From DATBRG01 sp036560445 (lineage in GTDB: Bacteria; Pseudomonadota; Gammaproteobacteria; Burkholderiales; Methylophilaceae): a stretch of DNA of 64,000 nt. The DNA is taken from assembly GCA_036560445.1 (NCBI GenBank), contig DATBRG010000025.1, positions 1 through 64,000 of the forward strand, given 5' to 3'. Positions 33,679-42,391 of this stretch are shown one piece after another. Within the stretch, counting starts at the first letter, position 1, and every line of letters starts with the position of its first letter. The notes under the pieces are model-generated. The model was not told the origin of the DNA, did not search any database, and saw only the letters and a program-made list of their open reading frames with translations. Made by a program: the position numbers and the translations under genes.

Positions 33679-34467
33679 TTATGCAAAAACCCGCGCCAGT
33701 TCTGCACCGGGGTCTGGCTGGCGCATGAAAGCCTCGCCGACCAGAAACGCGTGGACGTCGTTGCTGCGCATCAGCGCCACATCTTCCGGTGTGAATATAC
33801 CGGACTCGGTCACCACAAAGCGATCATCCGGCAGTTGCTGCAACAGGTCGAGCGTAGTTTGCAGGGTGACTTCAAAGGTACGCAAGTTACGGTTGTTGAT
33901 ACCAATCAATGGCGTATCCAGTTGCAGTGCCAGTTCCAGTTCATCTCCGTCATGCACCTCCACCAGCACCGCCATGCCAAGATCATGCGACAACTGCTCC
34001 AGCTCACGCATCTGCTTCAACTCCAGCGCAGCCACGATCAACAGTATGCAATCGGCGCCCATGGCACGTGCCTCGTAGACCTGATAGGGGTCTATCATGA
34101 AATCCTTACGTAACACCGGCAGCCTGCAGGCATTGCGCGCTTGCTTCAGATACTCCGGGCTACCCTGGAAATACTGCTTGTCAGTGAGCACTGACAAGCA
34201 GGCAGCACCGCCTTTCTCATAGCTCTTGGCGATCTCTGCCGGGCGAAAATCCTCACGGATAACGCCTTTGGATGGGCTGGCCTTCTTGATCTCAGCAATC
34301 ACTGCTGGCTTACCTGCTTCTATCTTGGCGTGGATGCTGCCGACGAAATCACGGGGGTCAGAGACTGCATACGCTTCATCACGCACCTGATCGAGCGATT
34401 TGGCAGCCATCGCCGTTTGCACTTCTGCATATTTCGTATTAAGGATTTTATTGAGGATATCAGACAT
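33679..34467 (-). CDS. trpC: indole-3-glycerol phosphate synthase
   Basis: Converts carboxyphenylaminodeoxyribulose phosphate to indole-3-glycerol phosphate. The 262-residue TIM barrel shows VIAEIKKASPSKGVIREDF (catalytic Lys and Glu), CLSVLTDKQYFQG, LRKDFMIDPYQVYEARAMGA and VTESGIFTPEDV. It is a single-function enzyme with no TrpF fusion. It lies two bases after trpD in the order trpE, GGDEF/EAL gene, trpG, trpD, trpC. Confidence 0.98.
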   Translation of the reverse strand: MSDILNKILNTKYAEVQTAMAAKSLDQVRDEAYAVSDPRDFVGSIHAKIEAGKPAVIAEIKKASPSKGVIREDFRPAEIAKSYEKGGAACLSVLTDKQYFQGSPEYLKQARNACRLPVLRKDFMIDPYQVYEARAMGADCILLIVAALELKQMRELEQLSHDLGMAVLVEVHDGDELELALQLDTPLIGINNRNLRTFEVTLQTTLDLLQQLPDDRFVVTESGIFTPEDVALMRSNDVHAFLVGEAFMRQPDPGAELARVFA

Positions 34468-34469
34468 AG

Positions 34470-35498
34470 TTAGGCCATCTGTTGCGTTAAAGCAGTCAAT
34501 TGTTGCAGTTTGTTTTTCGCCGCGCCGCTATCTATCACCTCAGCGGCCTGTGCGATACCTTGGTGTATATTTTCCGCCAACCCCGCCACGTAAATTGCAG
34601 CGCCCGCATTGAGTAATGCGATATCACGCGCAGGGCCAGTTTCGCCTGCCAGCACATATAGTATGATTTGCCGGGATTGTTCTGCATTCTGTACCTGAAT
34701 GCTCTTTACATTATGCAACGACATACCAAACTGCTTGGGATTCAGAACATATTCTGTCACCTGCCCAGCCTTGAGTTCAGCGACATATGTATCGCCAGCA
34801 AATGAGATCTCATCCATGCCGTCGGCGCCATGCACAACCATGACATGCTCGCTTCCCAAACTTTGCAGTACTCGCGCAAGCAAACCAGTCAGGTCTTTGT
34901 GAAAGACCCCCATTACTTGTCGTTTTGCGCCGGCTGGATTAGTCAGCGGGCCGAGCAAATTAAACAATGTGCGCACTCCCAGCTCACTGCGTACTGGTGC
35001 AGCATGTTTCATGGCGCTGTGATGATTGGGGGCAAACATAAAGCCGATGCCGATTTCGTCAACACATCGCGCTACCTGCTGAGGCGTTAAATTCACATTC
35101 ACGCCCAGAGCTTCCAGTACGTCGGCACTACCGCAAGTGGATGAGACGGAACGACCACCATGCTTAGCTACTTTAGCGCCTGCAGCCGCGGCGATAAAAG
35201 CGCATACGGTAGAGACATTGAAAGTCTGTATGCCATCACCACCTGTACCGCAGGTATCAATCAAATGCTGCTTGTCGTGAATAATAACTTTGGTTGCCAG
35301 CTCGCGCATCACTTCTGCCGCTGCCGCTATCTCGTCAACAGTCTCGCCTTTTACACGCAGGCCGACCAGTAGTGCGGCAATCTGGGCAGAAGTCAATTCC
35401 CCACCCATGACTTGTCGCATGACATCGAGCATCTGTGCATGAGTTAAGTTCGCACGAGCGATTAGCTGATGCAAGGCATCTTTGAATAAAAACGTCAT
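34470..35498 (-). CDS. trpD: anthranilate phosphoribosyltransferase
   Basis: Transfers phosphoribose from PRPP to anthranilate. The 342-residue enzyme has the PRPP-binding DTCGTGGDGIQTFNVST, KHGGRSVSSTCGSADVLEALG and LLGPLTNPA motifs. Its ATG overlaps the trpG stop by one base, a sign of coupled translation. Confidence 0.98.
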   Translation of the reverse strand: MTFLFKDALHQLIARANLTHAQMLDVMRQVMGGELTSAQIAALLVGLRVKGETVDEIAAAAEVMRELATKVIIHDKQHLIDTCGTGGDGIQTFNVSTVCAFIAAAAGAKVAKHGGRSVSSTCGSADVLEALGVNVNLTPQQVARCVDEIGIGFMFAPNHHSAMKHAAPVRSELGVRTLFNLLGPLTNPAGAKRQVMGVFHKDLTGLLARVLQSLGSEHVMVVHGADGMDEISFAGDTYVAELKAGQVTEYVLNPKQFGMSLHNVKSIQVQNAEQSRQIILYVLAGETGPARDIALLNAGAAIYVAGLAENIHQGIAQAAEVIDSGAAKNKLQQLTALTQQMA

Positions 35499-36067
35499 TA
35501 GTAAGCCTTGAGGAAATTATTCAGCAAGTCGTGTCCATGCTCAGTGAGGACAGATTCTGGATGAAACTGCACGCCCTCAACTGGCAATGTCTTGTGGCGC
35601 ACACCCATAATTTCGTTATCATCCGTCCATGCGGTGATTTCAAGACAGTCGGGAATAGTTTCGCGCTCAATAACCAGCGAGTGATATCGGGTAGCTGTAT
35701 ATGGATTAGGCAAACCTTTGAAGACACCCTTATTGTTGTGGTGAATCAGCGAAGTCTTGCCATGCATGAGCTGCTTGGCATGCACAATCCTGCCGCCGAA
35801 AGCTTGACCTATGCTCTGGTGACCAAGACAGACACCGAGAATGGGGATTTTACCGGCAAATTCATGGATCAAGGCTACCGATATACCCGCTTCATTCGGT
35901 GTGCATGGGCCCGGTGAGATAACGATATGACGGGGATTAAGCTCAGCCACTTGCTGCAAATCGATCTCATCGTTGCGGTAAACACGCACATCCTGCCCTA
36001 GCTCGCCAAGGTACTGCACGAGGTTGTAGGTAAAGGAGTCATAGTTATCAATCATCAAAAGTGACAT
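35498..36067 (-). CDS. trpG: anthranilate synthase component II (glutamine amidotransferase)
   Basis: Supplies ammonia from glutamine to TrpE. The 189-residue class I amidotransferase has the catalytic Cys in GVCLGHQSIGQAFG and His/Glu in GVQFHPESVLTEHG, with the oxyanion loop SPGPCTPNEAG. It lies 30 bases after the GGDEF/EAL gene. In many betaproteobacteria trpE is followed directly by trpG; here the c-di-GMP gene intervenes. Confidence 0.98.
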   Translation of the reverse strand: MSLLMIDNYDSFTYNLVQYLGELGQDVRVYRNDEIDLQQVAELNPRHIVISPGPCTPNEAGISVALIHEFAGKIPILGVCLGHQSIGQAFGGRIVHAKQLMHGKTSLIHHNNKGVFKGLPNPYTATRYHSLVIERETIPDCLEITAWTDDNEIMGVRHKTLPVEGVQFHPESVLTEHGHDLLNNFLKAY

Positions 36068-36097
36068 ATTTGGTAATCTTAAAAAATTAGTCTGTAC

Positions 36098-38719
36098 TCA
36101 AGTTAGGCGGCTATTTTCGCCGGAATCGTTAACAAACAAAAGTCTATCTTCGTGGAGAATTTTCTCTAAAGCCTCAACTGGAACTGGTTTGCTAAACAAA
36201 TAACCTTGAAACTGCTCGCACCCGTATTGCTTAAGCAGCTCAAGCTGCTGTTCGGTTTCCACCCCTTCAGCGATGACGCTAAGGCTCAGGGTGCTACTCA
36301 TACCAATAATTGCCTGCACGATGGCTGCATCATTCGGGTCTATTGCGATATCACGCACGAACGACTGATCAATCTTGACCTGCGTCAATGGCAATTGCTT
36401 GAGATAAGCCAGAGAGGAGTATCCCGTACCAAAATCATCCATGGCAAACTGTACGCCCAGCTCACGTAATGCATGCATTTTCTCCACGGTATCGGGAATA
36501 TTGTCCAGAACTACACTTTCAGTCAGCTCCAGTTTCAGCAAGGTTGGATTTGCACCTGATATCTGGATATGTTGTTTGATTTCATCCACAAAATCCGGCT
36601 GTCGGAATCTCCTCGCACTTACATTCACCGCAAGCTGTATATGCCTGCAATGATCATCAGCCTCCCAGCGCTTCAGTTGCTGGCAGGCTTGCTGTAACAC
36701 CCAGTAACCGATAGGAATAATCAAGCCACTATCTTCTGCTACGGCAATAAATTCTGTCGGCATCATTAAGCCATGCTGAGGATGCTCCCAACGTAACAAT
36801 GCCTCAGCACCGAAAACATGTCGACTTACATCTACCTGCACTTGATAATAGATGCGTAACTGCTGCTGCGCGAGCGCAAAGCGTAATTGCGATTCAAGCC
36901 TGATACGCTTTTCCAGTGATGCCTGCATCGCAGGGTCAAAGAATCGCAGCGTATTACGGCCAGCAGCCTTGGCTTGGTACATAGCCGTGTCAGAACGCTT
37001 CAACAACTCATCGACTACAACATCACGGCCAGAAAACAGGCTGATCCCTATGCTGGAGGTGTTATGGTGTTCAGTCTCGCGCAATAAATATGGCTCATTG
37101 ATAGCATTCAGTATTTTTTCGCCTATCACACCAACCTGAGCCAATGCCTGCTCCGGATCCTCACTCAAATCTTCCAGTATCACAACAAATTCATCGCCCC
37201 CAAGGCGTGACACCGTATCTTCAGCACGCACGCAACGTCGTAAGCGGTTGGCAACTTCTATCAGCAGTAAATCCCCCATCTCATGACCGCGCGAATCATT
37301 AAGCGTCTTGAAGTTATCCAGATCAATGAATAAGACTGCACCATAACTTTGCGTACGGGCGCTGGTGACAAGCGCCTGCTGTAAGCGATCCAGTAATAAC
37401 CTACGATTTGGCAAGCTGGTAAGTGCATCAAAGAATGCCAGATTACGAATTTCCTCTTCAGCCTTCTTGCGATCAGTGATATCACGGATAAAGCCCGTGA
37501 CCAGCGGCAACCCCTTTTCCCTAAGCGAAGTAATCGTCAACTCAACCGGGAATTCACTACCGTCAGACCTTACAGCCGTCAACTCCAGACGCTGGTCAAA
37601 GATATGTTTTTTTCCAGTTTGAACAAAAAGTTGATGCCCCTTGGTGTGTGCCGCGCGTAGTGCTGGTGGAATAATAACCTCGACCAATGGCCGACCTATC
37701 ACCTGGTCACGCCTGAAACCAAAAATACGTTCGGCTGCCGGGTTGAATTCTATCAGGTGACCTGTTTCATTAACTGTCACAATGGCATCCAACGCACCAT
37801 CAATCACAGCGCGCAGCTGGGCTTCGCTGACCCGCAAAGCGCGTTCAGTTACTTCTCGTTCTATTTGCAGCACACTAATCATCAAGGCAACCAAAGCCAA
37901 GATACTCATGAATACCCAGAGGGAGAAGACGCCTTGATGAATGCCGGGAGTGTAAAACGGGCCCTGTCCACTCGCTGTTGCAAATACCGCGATAATAGAA
38001 AGTCCAAGAACTGCAAGTGATGAGCCAGCAAGCCCAAAACGCATGGTTGACCATATTACTAGCGGCAATACCACAAATGCCAATAACATGAACTGGCCCG
38101 AGACATGGTGGAATTGCTGGAATATCACCCATTCCAGCACCGAGACAATGGCGCACCAAAGAATATACTTGGTACGTTGCTGCCAAAGATTTCTCAATTC
38201 TGATTTTGATATGGTCAGTAATACCGGCAGGACCAGGATAACCCCAACCGTATCCCCAGCCCACCATACCAGCCAAGCTTCCATCACATGCTCAATATCC
38301 AATACACCATTCAGCACCAGATTTGTCACGCCAGAAGTGGCAGATATCGTCATCCCCAAGCACGCGGCAGTGGTCATGAGCAGAATATCGTGTACGCCCA
38401 TCAAGAAGATATTGAATTTGAACTTTTGCAGCAGCCAGGCAGCAAACAATGGCCCGAGTGTGTTACCCACGGCCAAACCACCTGCAAGCAGCAATGATGA
38501 ACCAACAGACAAGTTAACGAGGAATGCGCCAGCAAAGACTGCTGGCCATGTGACATAACCCCAGCGCATCAATGCTGCCACTGCAATGCCAGTTGGCAGC
38601 CAGATCAAGGTGATATGAGAGCCCACATAGGGAATGAGCAAACCCAGCTTACCGGTAACAAGATAAGCCAGCGTTACAATCAGAAGTCGACCTAGCAGTC
38701 GATTCTTGTTAACCGCCAT
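36098..38719 (-). CDS. MASE1-PAS-GGDEF-EAL cyclic-di-GMP enzyme inside the trp operon
   Basis: An 873-residue membrane protein that could make and degrade cyclic di-GMP. An eight-or-so-helix MASE1 sensor occupies about 1-290, a PAS domain about 300-415 (RVSEAQLRAVIDGALDAIV), GGDEF about 430-595 and EAL about 605-860. The GGDEF active site is intact (SRLGGDEFVVIL), with an RxxD product-inhibition site (RAED) five residues before it. The EAL active site is also intact: EALLRWEHP, NVSARRF, KLELTES, MDDFGTGYSSLAYLK, VKIDQSF, AEGVET and GYLF. It starts four bases after the trpE stop and ends 30 bases before trpG, so it is an integral part of the trp transcript. Signal and net activity are unknown. 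Confidence 0.95.
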   Translation of the reverse strand: MAVNKNRLLGRLLIVTLAYLVTGKLGLLIPYVGSHITLIWLPTGIAVAALMRWGYVTWPAVFAGAFLVNLSVGSSLLLAGGLAVGNTLGPLFAAWLLQKFKFNIFLMGVHDILLMTTAACLGMTISATSGVTNLVLNGVLDIEHVMEAWLVWWAGDTVGVILVLPVLLTISKSELRNLWQQRTKYILWCAIVSVLEWVIFQQFHHVSGQFMLLAFVVLPLVIWSTMRFGLAGSSLAVLGLSIIAVFATASGQGPFYTPGIHQGVFSLWVFMSILALVALMISVLQIEREVTERALRVSEAQLRAVIDGALDAIVTVNETGHLIEFNPAAERIFGFRRDQVIGRPLVEVIIPPALRAAHTKGHQLFVQTGKKHIFDQRLELTAVRSDGSEFPVELTITSLREKGLPLVTGFIRDITDRKKAEEEIRNLAFFDALTSLPNRRLLLDRLQQALVTSARTQSYGAVLFIDLDNFKTLNDSRGHEMGDLLLIEVANRLRRCVRAEDTVSRLGGDEFVVILEDLSEDPEQALAQVGVIGEKILNAINEPYLLRETEHHNTSSIGISLFSGRDVVVDELLKRSDTAMYQAKAAGRNTLRFFDPAMQASLEKRIRLESQLRFALAQQQLRIYYQVQVDVSRHVFGAEALLRWEHPQHGLMMPTEFIAVAEDSGLIIPIGYWVLQQACQQLKRWEADDHCRHIQLAVNVSARRFRQPDFVDEIKQHIQISGANPTLLKLELTESVVLDNIPDTVEKMHALRELGVQFAMDDFGTGYSSLAYLKQLPLTQVKIDQSFVRDIAIDPNDAAIVQAIIGMSSTLSLSVIAEGVETEQQLELLKQYGCEQFQGYLFSKPVPVEALEKILHEDRLLFVNDSGENSRLT

Positions 38720-38723
38720 GTTC

Positions 38724-40211
38724 TCAGCCTCCGCTGTTATCCAGCCCGGCTAGCACCATCTCCGCTGCGCGCAGAACCGCACGCGCCTTGTTTTGAGTTT
38801 CCATCCATTCGCTATCGGGGACAGAGTCGGCAACGATGCCAGCACCCGCCTGCGAATACAGCATACCATCCTTGATAACGCCCGTGCGGATGGCGATAGC
38901 TAAATCCATATCGCCATTGAATCCCAGGTAGCCCACTGCCCCGGCGTAGATACCTCGTTTGCTCGGCTCCAGCTCATCAATGATTTCCATCGCGCGCACC
39001 TTGGCAGCACCGCTAACTGTACCTGCCGGGAATGTGGCTTTCAGCACATCAATCGCATCCATACCGGGCTTGAGTTTGCCCTCAACATTGGACACGATAT
39101 GCATGACGTGTGAATAACGCTCAATCATCATGTTATCGGTAACCTTCACCGTACCGGTTTGTGCTACACGGCCAACGTCATTACGCCCCAAATCCATCAA
39201 TTGCACATGCTCGGCACGTTCCTTGGGGTCGGCCAACAACTCCTCTGCCAGCGCAATATCCTGCTCACGGGTCTTGCCTCGTGGACGAGTCCCGGCAATT
39301 GGGCGAGCCGTGACAGTATCGTTTTCCAGACGCACAAGTATCTCTGGTGAGGCGCCCACCACATGGTGATCGCCCATATCGTAGTAAAACATATAGGGCG
39401 AAGGATTAAGGCTACGCAAAGCTCGGTAAAGTGAAAGTGGTGGCGCAGCAAATGGTTGCGACATGCGCTGGCTTAATACCACCTGCATGATGTCACCATC
39501 AAATATATAGCGCTTGGCCTTTTCCACAGCCGCCTTGAATCCTGCCTCGCCAAATTCTGAAGTCGCGGTACTAGGTGACATGGGCGGAGCATCAGGAATG
39601 GCAACCGATTTACGCAGCAGTTGGACCAATTCGTGAAGCCTGCCGCGTGCATTTGTATAAGCATTCGGCTGCGCGGGATCTGCATAGACGATAAAGTAGA
39701 GCTTGCCTGAAAGATTATCGACTACTGCCAGTTGTTCCGACACCATGAGCAGAACATCGGGCACGCCTAAGGCATCAGGCTTGGTAGTGTGTGCTAACTT
39801 GCGTTCGATATAGCGTACCGTCTCATATCCAAAATACCCGGCAAGGCCACCGGTAAAGCGCGGCAGGCCTTTGTACGGCGGCGTCTTGAAACGTGCCTGA
39901 TATTCCTGCACAAAGTCTAGCGGGTTAACATCGTCAACTGACTCGATAACGGTGTTTCCCTCTAACACTTGCAATTTGCGGCCAAAGGCAACGATGCGAG
40001 TTTTGGCTGGCAGACCGATTATCGAATAGCGACCAAAACGCTCGCCGCCTTGTACCGATTCCAGAAGATAAGAAAAGGGCTGGTTGGCTAGCTTGAGATA
40101 AAGCGATAAAGGTGTATCAAGGTCGGCAAATGTTTCTGCAACTAGAGGAATACGGTTATAGCCCTCATGCGCGAGAGCGTCGAATTCCTGTTGGTTGATG
40201 GTTTGTAGCAT
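38724..40211 (-). CDS. trpE: anthranilate synthase component I
   Basis: Makes anthranilate from chorismate and ammonia; the first step of tryptophan synthesis and normally feedback-inhibited. The 495-residue enzyme shows the N-terminal tryptophan-binding LLESVQGGERFGRYSIIG segment, the chorismate domain with MQVVLSQRMSQPF, GASPEILVRLE, PIAGTRPRGKT, LMDLGRNDVGRVA and FPAGTVSGAPK-like FPAGTVSGAAKVRAMEII. ATG at 40211 has AGGGGA five bases upstream; this site is predicted to be masked by the trpL leader sequence. Confidence 0.98.
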   Translation of the reverse strand: MLQTINQQEFDALAHEGYNRIPLVAETFADLDTPLSLYLKLANQPFSYLLESVQGGERFGRYSIIGLPAKTRIVAFGRKLQVLEGNTVIESVDDVNPLDFVQEYQARFKTPPYKGLPRFTGGLAGYFGYETVRYIERKLAHTTKPDALGVPDVLLMVSEQLAVVDNLSGKLYFIVYADPAQPNAYTNARGRLHELVQLLRKSVAIPDAPPMSPSTATSEFGEAGFKAAVEKAKRYIFDGDIMQVVLSQRMSQPFAAPPLSLYRALRSLNPSPYMFYYDMGDHHVVGASPEILVRLENDTVTARPIAGTRPRGKTREQDIALAEELLADPKERAEHVQLMDLGRNDVGRVAQTGTVKVTDNMMIERYSHVMHIVSNVEGKLKPGMDAIDVLKATFPAGTVSGAAKVRAMEIIDELEPSKRGIYAGAVGYLGFNGDMDLAIAIRTGVIKDGMLYSQAGAGIVADSVPDSEWMETQNKARAVLRAAEMVLAGLDNSGG

Positions 40212-40214
40212 GAA

Positions 40215-40312
40215 AATCCCCTAAGTCTAAAAGTTGGTAATGCCCGGCTATATCCGGGCAGGCGACTACATCAGAGCCACCATCGCCAACTATTTCGACT
40301 AATCAGGGGATT
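40215..40312 (-). promoter_or_regulatory. trpE leader: anti-Shine-Dalgarno structure
   Basis: The minus-strand RNA from 40312 to 40286 (codons 2-10 of trpL) is complementary to 40237-40215, which holds the trpE Shine-Dalgarno AGGGGA. About 21 pairs form in four blocks of 8, 4, 3 and 6, with small bulges. The loop contains a strong hairpin TGCCCGG/CCGGGCA (40241-40260) and a competing small stem GGCGA/TCGCC. No U run follows the hairpin, so control of translation is more likely than transcription termination. A ribosome stalled at the Trp codons of trpL would cover the first arm and expose the trpE start. Confidence 0.7.
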
Positions 40313-40315
40313 CAT
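40271..40315 (-). CDS. trpL: trp operon leader peptide
   Basis: A 14-codon frame, MNPLISRNSWRWWL, with three Trp codons in four positions, ends 60 bases before the trpE ATG. Three tryptophans in 14 residues at this place is the hallmark of trp attenuation leaders. It starts 12 bases after the rpe stop codon and has no clear Shine-Dalgarno sequence, so it may be translated by ribosomes arriving from rpe or initiate weakly. The reading frame doubles as the anti-Shine-Dalgarno arm for trpE. Confidence 0.75.
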   Translation of the reverse strand: MNPLISRNSWRWWL

Positions 40316-40327
40316 TTTGATGACAGA

Positions 40328-41026
40328 TTACACTGTAGCCAAAGAAGCTCGCAGCTCTTTGACTATGGTGTTGTAGCGGTTAGGATCGTTATCATTACCC
40401 TTGCTGAAAATGGCAGAACCGGCAACAAAAGTATCGGCACCAGCACGTGCGATATCAGCAATGTTTGCAGCATTGACACCCCCATCCACTTCCAGCCATA
40501 TCTCGCGACCGGTCTTTTCAGTGTATGCATCAATACGGGCACGGGCTTGTTTCAGCTTATCAAGCGTGCTTGGGATGAACTTCTGTCCACCAAAGCCGGG
40601 ATTCACCGACATCAGCAAAATCATGTCCACTTTATCCATCACGTAGTCCAGGTAAGACAACGGTGTTGCCGGGTTGAATACCAAACCAGATTTACAGCCC
40701 AGTTCACGCACCAGCGACAGGCTGCGATCAATGTGGTCGGAAGCTTCAGGGTGGAAAGTAATGATGTTAGCACCAGCCTTGGCAAAGTCAGGGATGATAC
40801 GGTCTACAGGCTTTACCATCAGGTGTACGTCAATAATCGCGTCAGTCACCGGGCGGATAGCTTCACATACCAACGGGCCAATAGTGAGGTTAGGAACGTA
40901 ATGGTTATCCATCACATCAAAATGAACGATATCGGTACCGGAAGTAATAACGTCGGTAATTTCCTGGCCTAACTTGGCAAAGTTGGCGGAAAGAATACTT
41001 GGAGCGATTCTGAATTGTTTAGCCAT
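40328..41026 (-). CDS. rpe: ribulose-phosphate 3-epimerase
   Basis: Interconverts ribulose 5-phosphate and xylulose 5-phosphate. The 232-residue TIM-barrel enzyme has metal ligands in HFDVMDNHYVPNLT and DVHLMVKP, plus HPEASDH, MSVNPGFGGQ and VDGGVN, with Asp and His residues as expected. In ribulose monophosphate methylotrophs the pentose phosphate steps are central, but the gene is universal. It lies directly upstream of trpL-trpE and is probably their promoter-proximal neighbour. Confidence 0.98.
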   Translation of the reverse strand: MAKQFRIAPSILSANFAKLGQEITDVITSGTDIVHFDVMDNHYVPNLTIGPLVCEAIRPVTDAIIDVHLMVKPVDRIIPDFAKAGANIITFHPEASDHIDRSLSLVRELGCKSGLVFNPATPLSYLDYVMDKVDMILLMSVNPGFGGQKFIPSTLDKLKQARARIDAYTEKTGREIWLEVDGGVNAANIADIARAGADTFVAGSAIFSKGNDNDPNRYNTIVKELRASLATV

Positions 41027-41146
41027 GATATTTAGTTTTTAGATAGTTCAGTAAAAATCATATTTTAACCGCAAATGCCAACCAAAAACACATAGTAATG
41101 CGTTGTTTATGTTGCTTATGCCGCCTCTATGCTGGAAAATTGCAAT

Positions 41147-42391
41147 ATGTATCTATTCACCGTCGGTGTAAATCACACCACTGCCCCTGTTTCCATCCGC
41201 GAACACGTTGCCTTCCAGAATGAACAACTGGGCGAAGCGCTTCGCGATTTGAGCACGCACGGCGTACATGAAGCGGCGATCCTTTCCACCTGCAACCGCA
41301 CCGAACTTTACTGCAATACCGACGACCCGCAAAAAGCGCTGGCATGGCTGGCGCAATATCACCGTATTAAGCCACAAAATATCCAGCCCTATATGTATAC
41401 GCTGCCACAGCAGGACGCCGTGAAGCACGCTTTCCGCGTCGCCTCCGGCCTAGACTCCATGGTGCTGGGCGAGCCGCAAATACTGGGGCAATTCAAGCAA
41501 GCGGTAAAAATCGCCGAAAATGCCGGTACACTCGGCACCTTACTGCACCAGCTGTTCCAGCGCACTTTTGCTGTAGCGAAGGAAGTGCGCACTAGTACTG
41601 AGATTGGCGCTAGCTCACTCTCCATGGCCGCAGCCTCAGTCAAGCTGGCACAACGCATCTTTGGTAACCTGCACGGCCAGAAGGTGCTTTTTATCGGTGC
41701 CGGCGAAATGATAGAGCTTTGTGCCGAGCATTTCGCCGCACAAAAACCCGCCTCCATTACTGTTGCCAACCGTACGCTCGAGCGTGGCAGCGAGCTCGCA
41801 CAAACTTTTGGTGGCAATGCCATCCTGCTGGCAGATTTGCCAGAGCGCCTGGCGGATTTCGATATTGTTGTTACCAGCACTGCCAGCCAGTTGCCTATTG
41901 TCGGCTTGGGCATGGTGGAGCGTGCCATCAAGGCCCGCAAGCACCGGCCCATATTCATGGTTGACTTGGCTGTGCCACGCGATATCGAAGCAGAAGCTGG
42001 CGAACTGGATGATGTGTTCCTCTACACTGTGGATGACTTGGCACAGGTAGTACAGGAAGGCCTGGGAAACCGTCAGGAAGCGGCAGCGGAAGCAGAAGCC
42101 ATCATCACTGCCCGTGTAGATAACTTTATGCACTGGCTGAAAACCCGTGATACGGTACCTACCATCCGCGCCTTGCGCGACCAGGCGGAGAGATTGCGCC
42201 GTAGCGAACTGGAAAAAGCCCATAAGCTACTGGCGAAAGGCGAAGACCCGGCAGCGGTGCTTGATGCTTTGAGTAACGCGCTCACCAACAAACTATTGCA
42301 TGGCCCCAGCCATGCTCTCAACAACCAGCAAAGCCATGACCACGAACAACTCGAAGCGCTTTTGCGACAACTTTACCAGCTAGATAATTAA
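41147..42391 (+). CDS. hemA: glutamyl-tRNA reductase
   Basis: Reduces glutamyl-tRNA to glutamate-1-semialdehyde, the first step of C5 haem synthesis. The 414-residue enzyme begins with the typical MYLFTVGVNHTTAPVSIRE and has the catalytic Cys in STCNRTELY. Other motifs are GLDSMVLGEPQILGQ, the NADPH site IGAGEMIELCAEH and the C-terminal dimerisation helices. ATG at 41147 has GGAAAA upstream; an ATG six codons earlier is less likely. Its stop overlaps the prfA start (TAATG). Confidence 0.98.
   Translation: MYLFTVGVNHTTAPVSIREHVAFQNEQLGEALRDLSTHGVHEAAILSTCNRTELYCNTDDPQKALAWLAQYHRIKPQNIQPYMYTLPQQDAVKHAFRVASGLDSMVLGEPQILGQFKQAVKIAENAGTLGTLLHQLFQRTFAVAKEVRTSTEIGASSLSMAAASVKLAQRIFGNLHGQKVLFIGAGEMIELCAEHFAAQKPASITVANRTLERGSELAQTFGGNAILLADLPERLADFDIVVTSTASQLPIVGLGMVERAIKARKHRPIFMVDLAVPRDIEAEAGELDDVFLYTVDDLAQVVQEGLGNRQEAAAEAEAIITARVDNFMHWLKTRDTVPTIRALRDQAERLRRSELEKAHKLLAKGEDPAAVLDALSNALTNKLLHGPSHALNNQQSHDHEQLEALLRQLYQLDN

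Noticed and set aside
40241..40260. TGCCCGG/CCGGGCA hairpin as a transcription terminator for rpe or trpL
   Set aside because: No U run follows on the minus strand; it is better explained as the inner stem of the trpE leader structure.
41636..42223. 195-codon minus-strand frame over hemA
   Set aside because: Antisense to a clear hemA gene, low-quality composition, no ribosome site.
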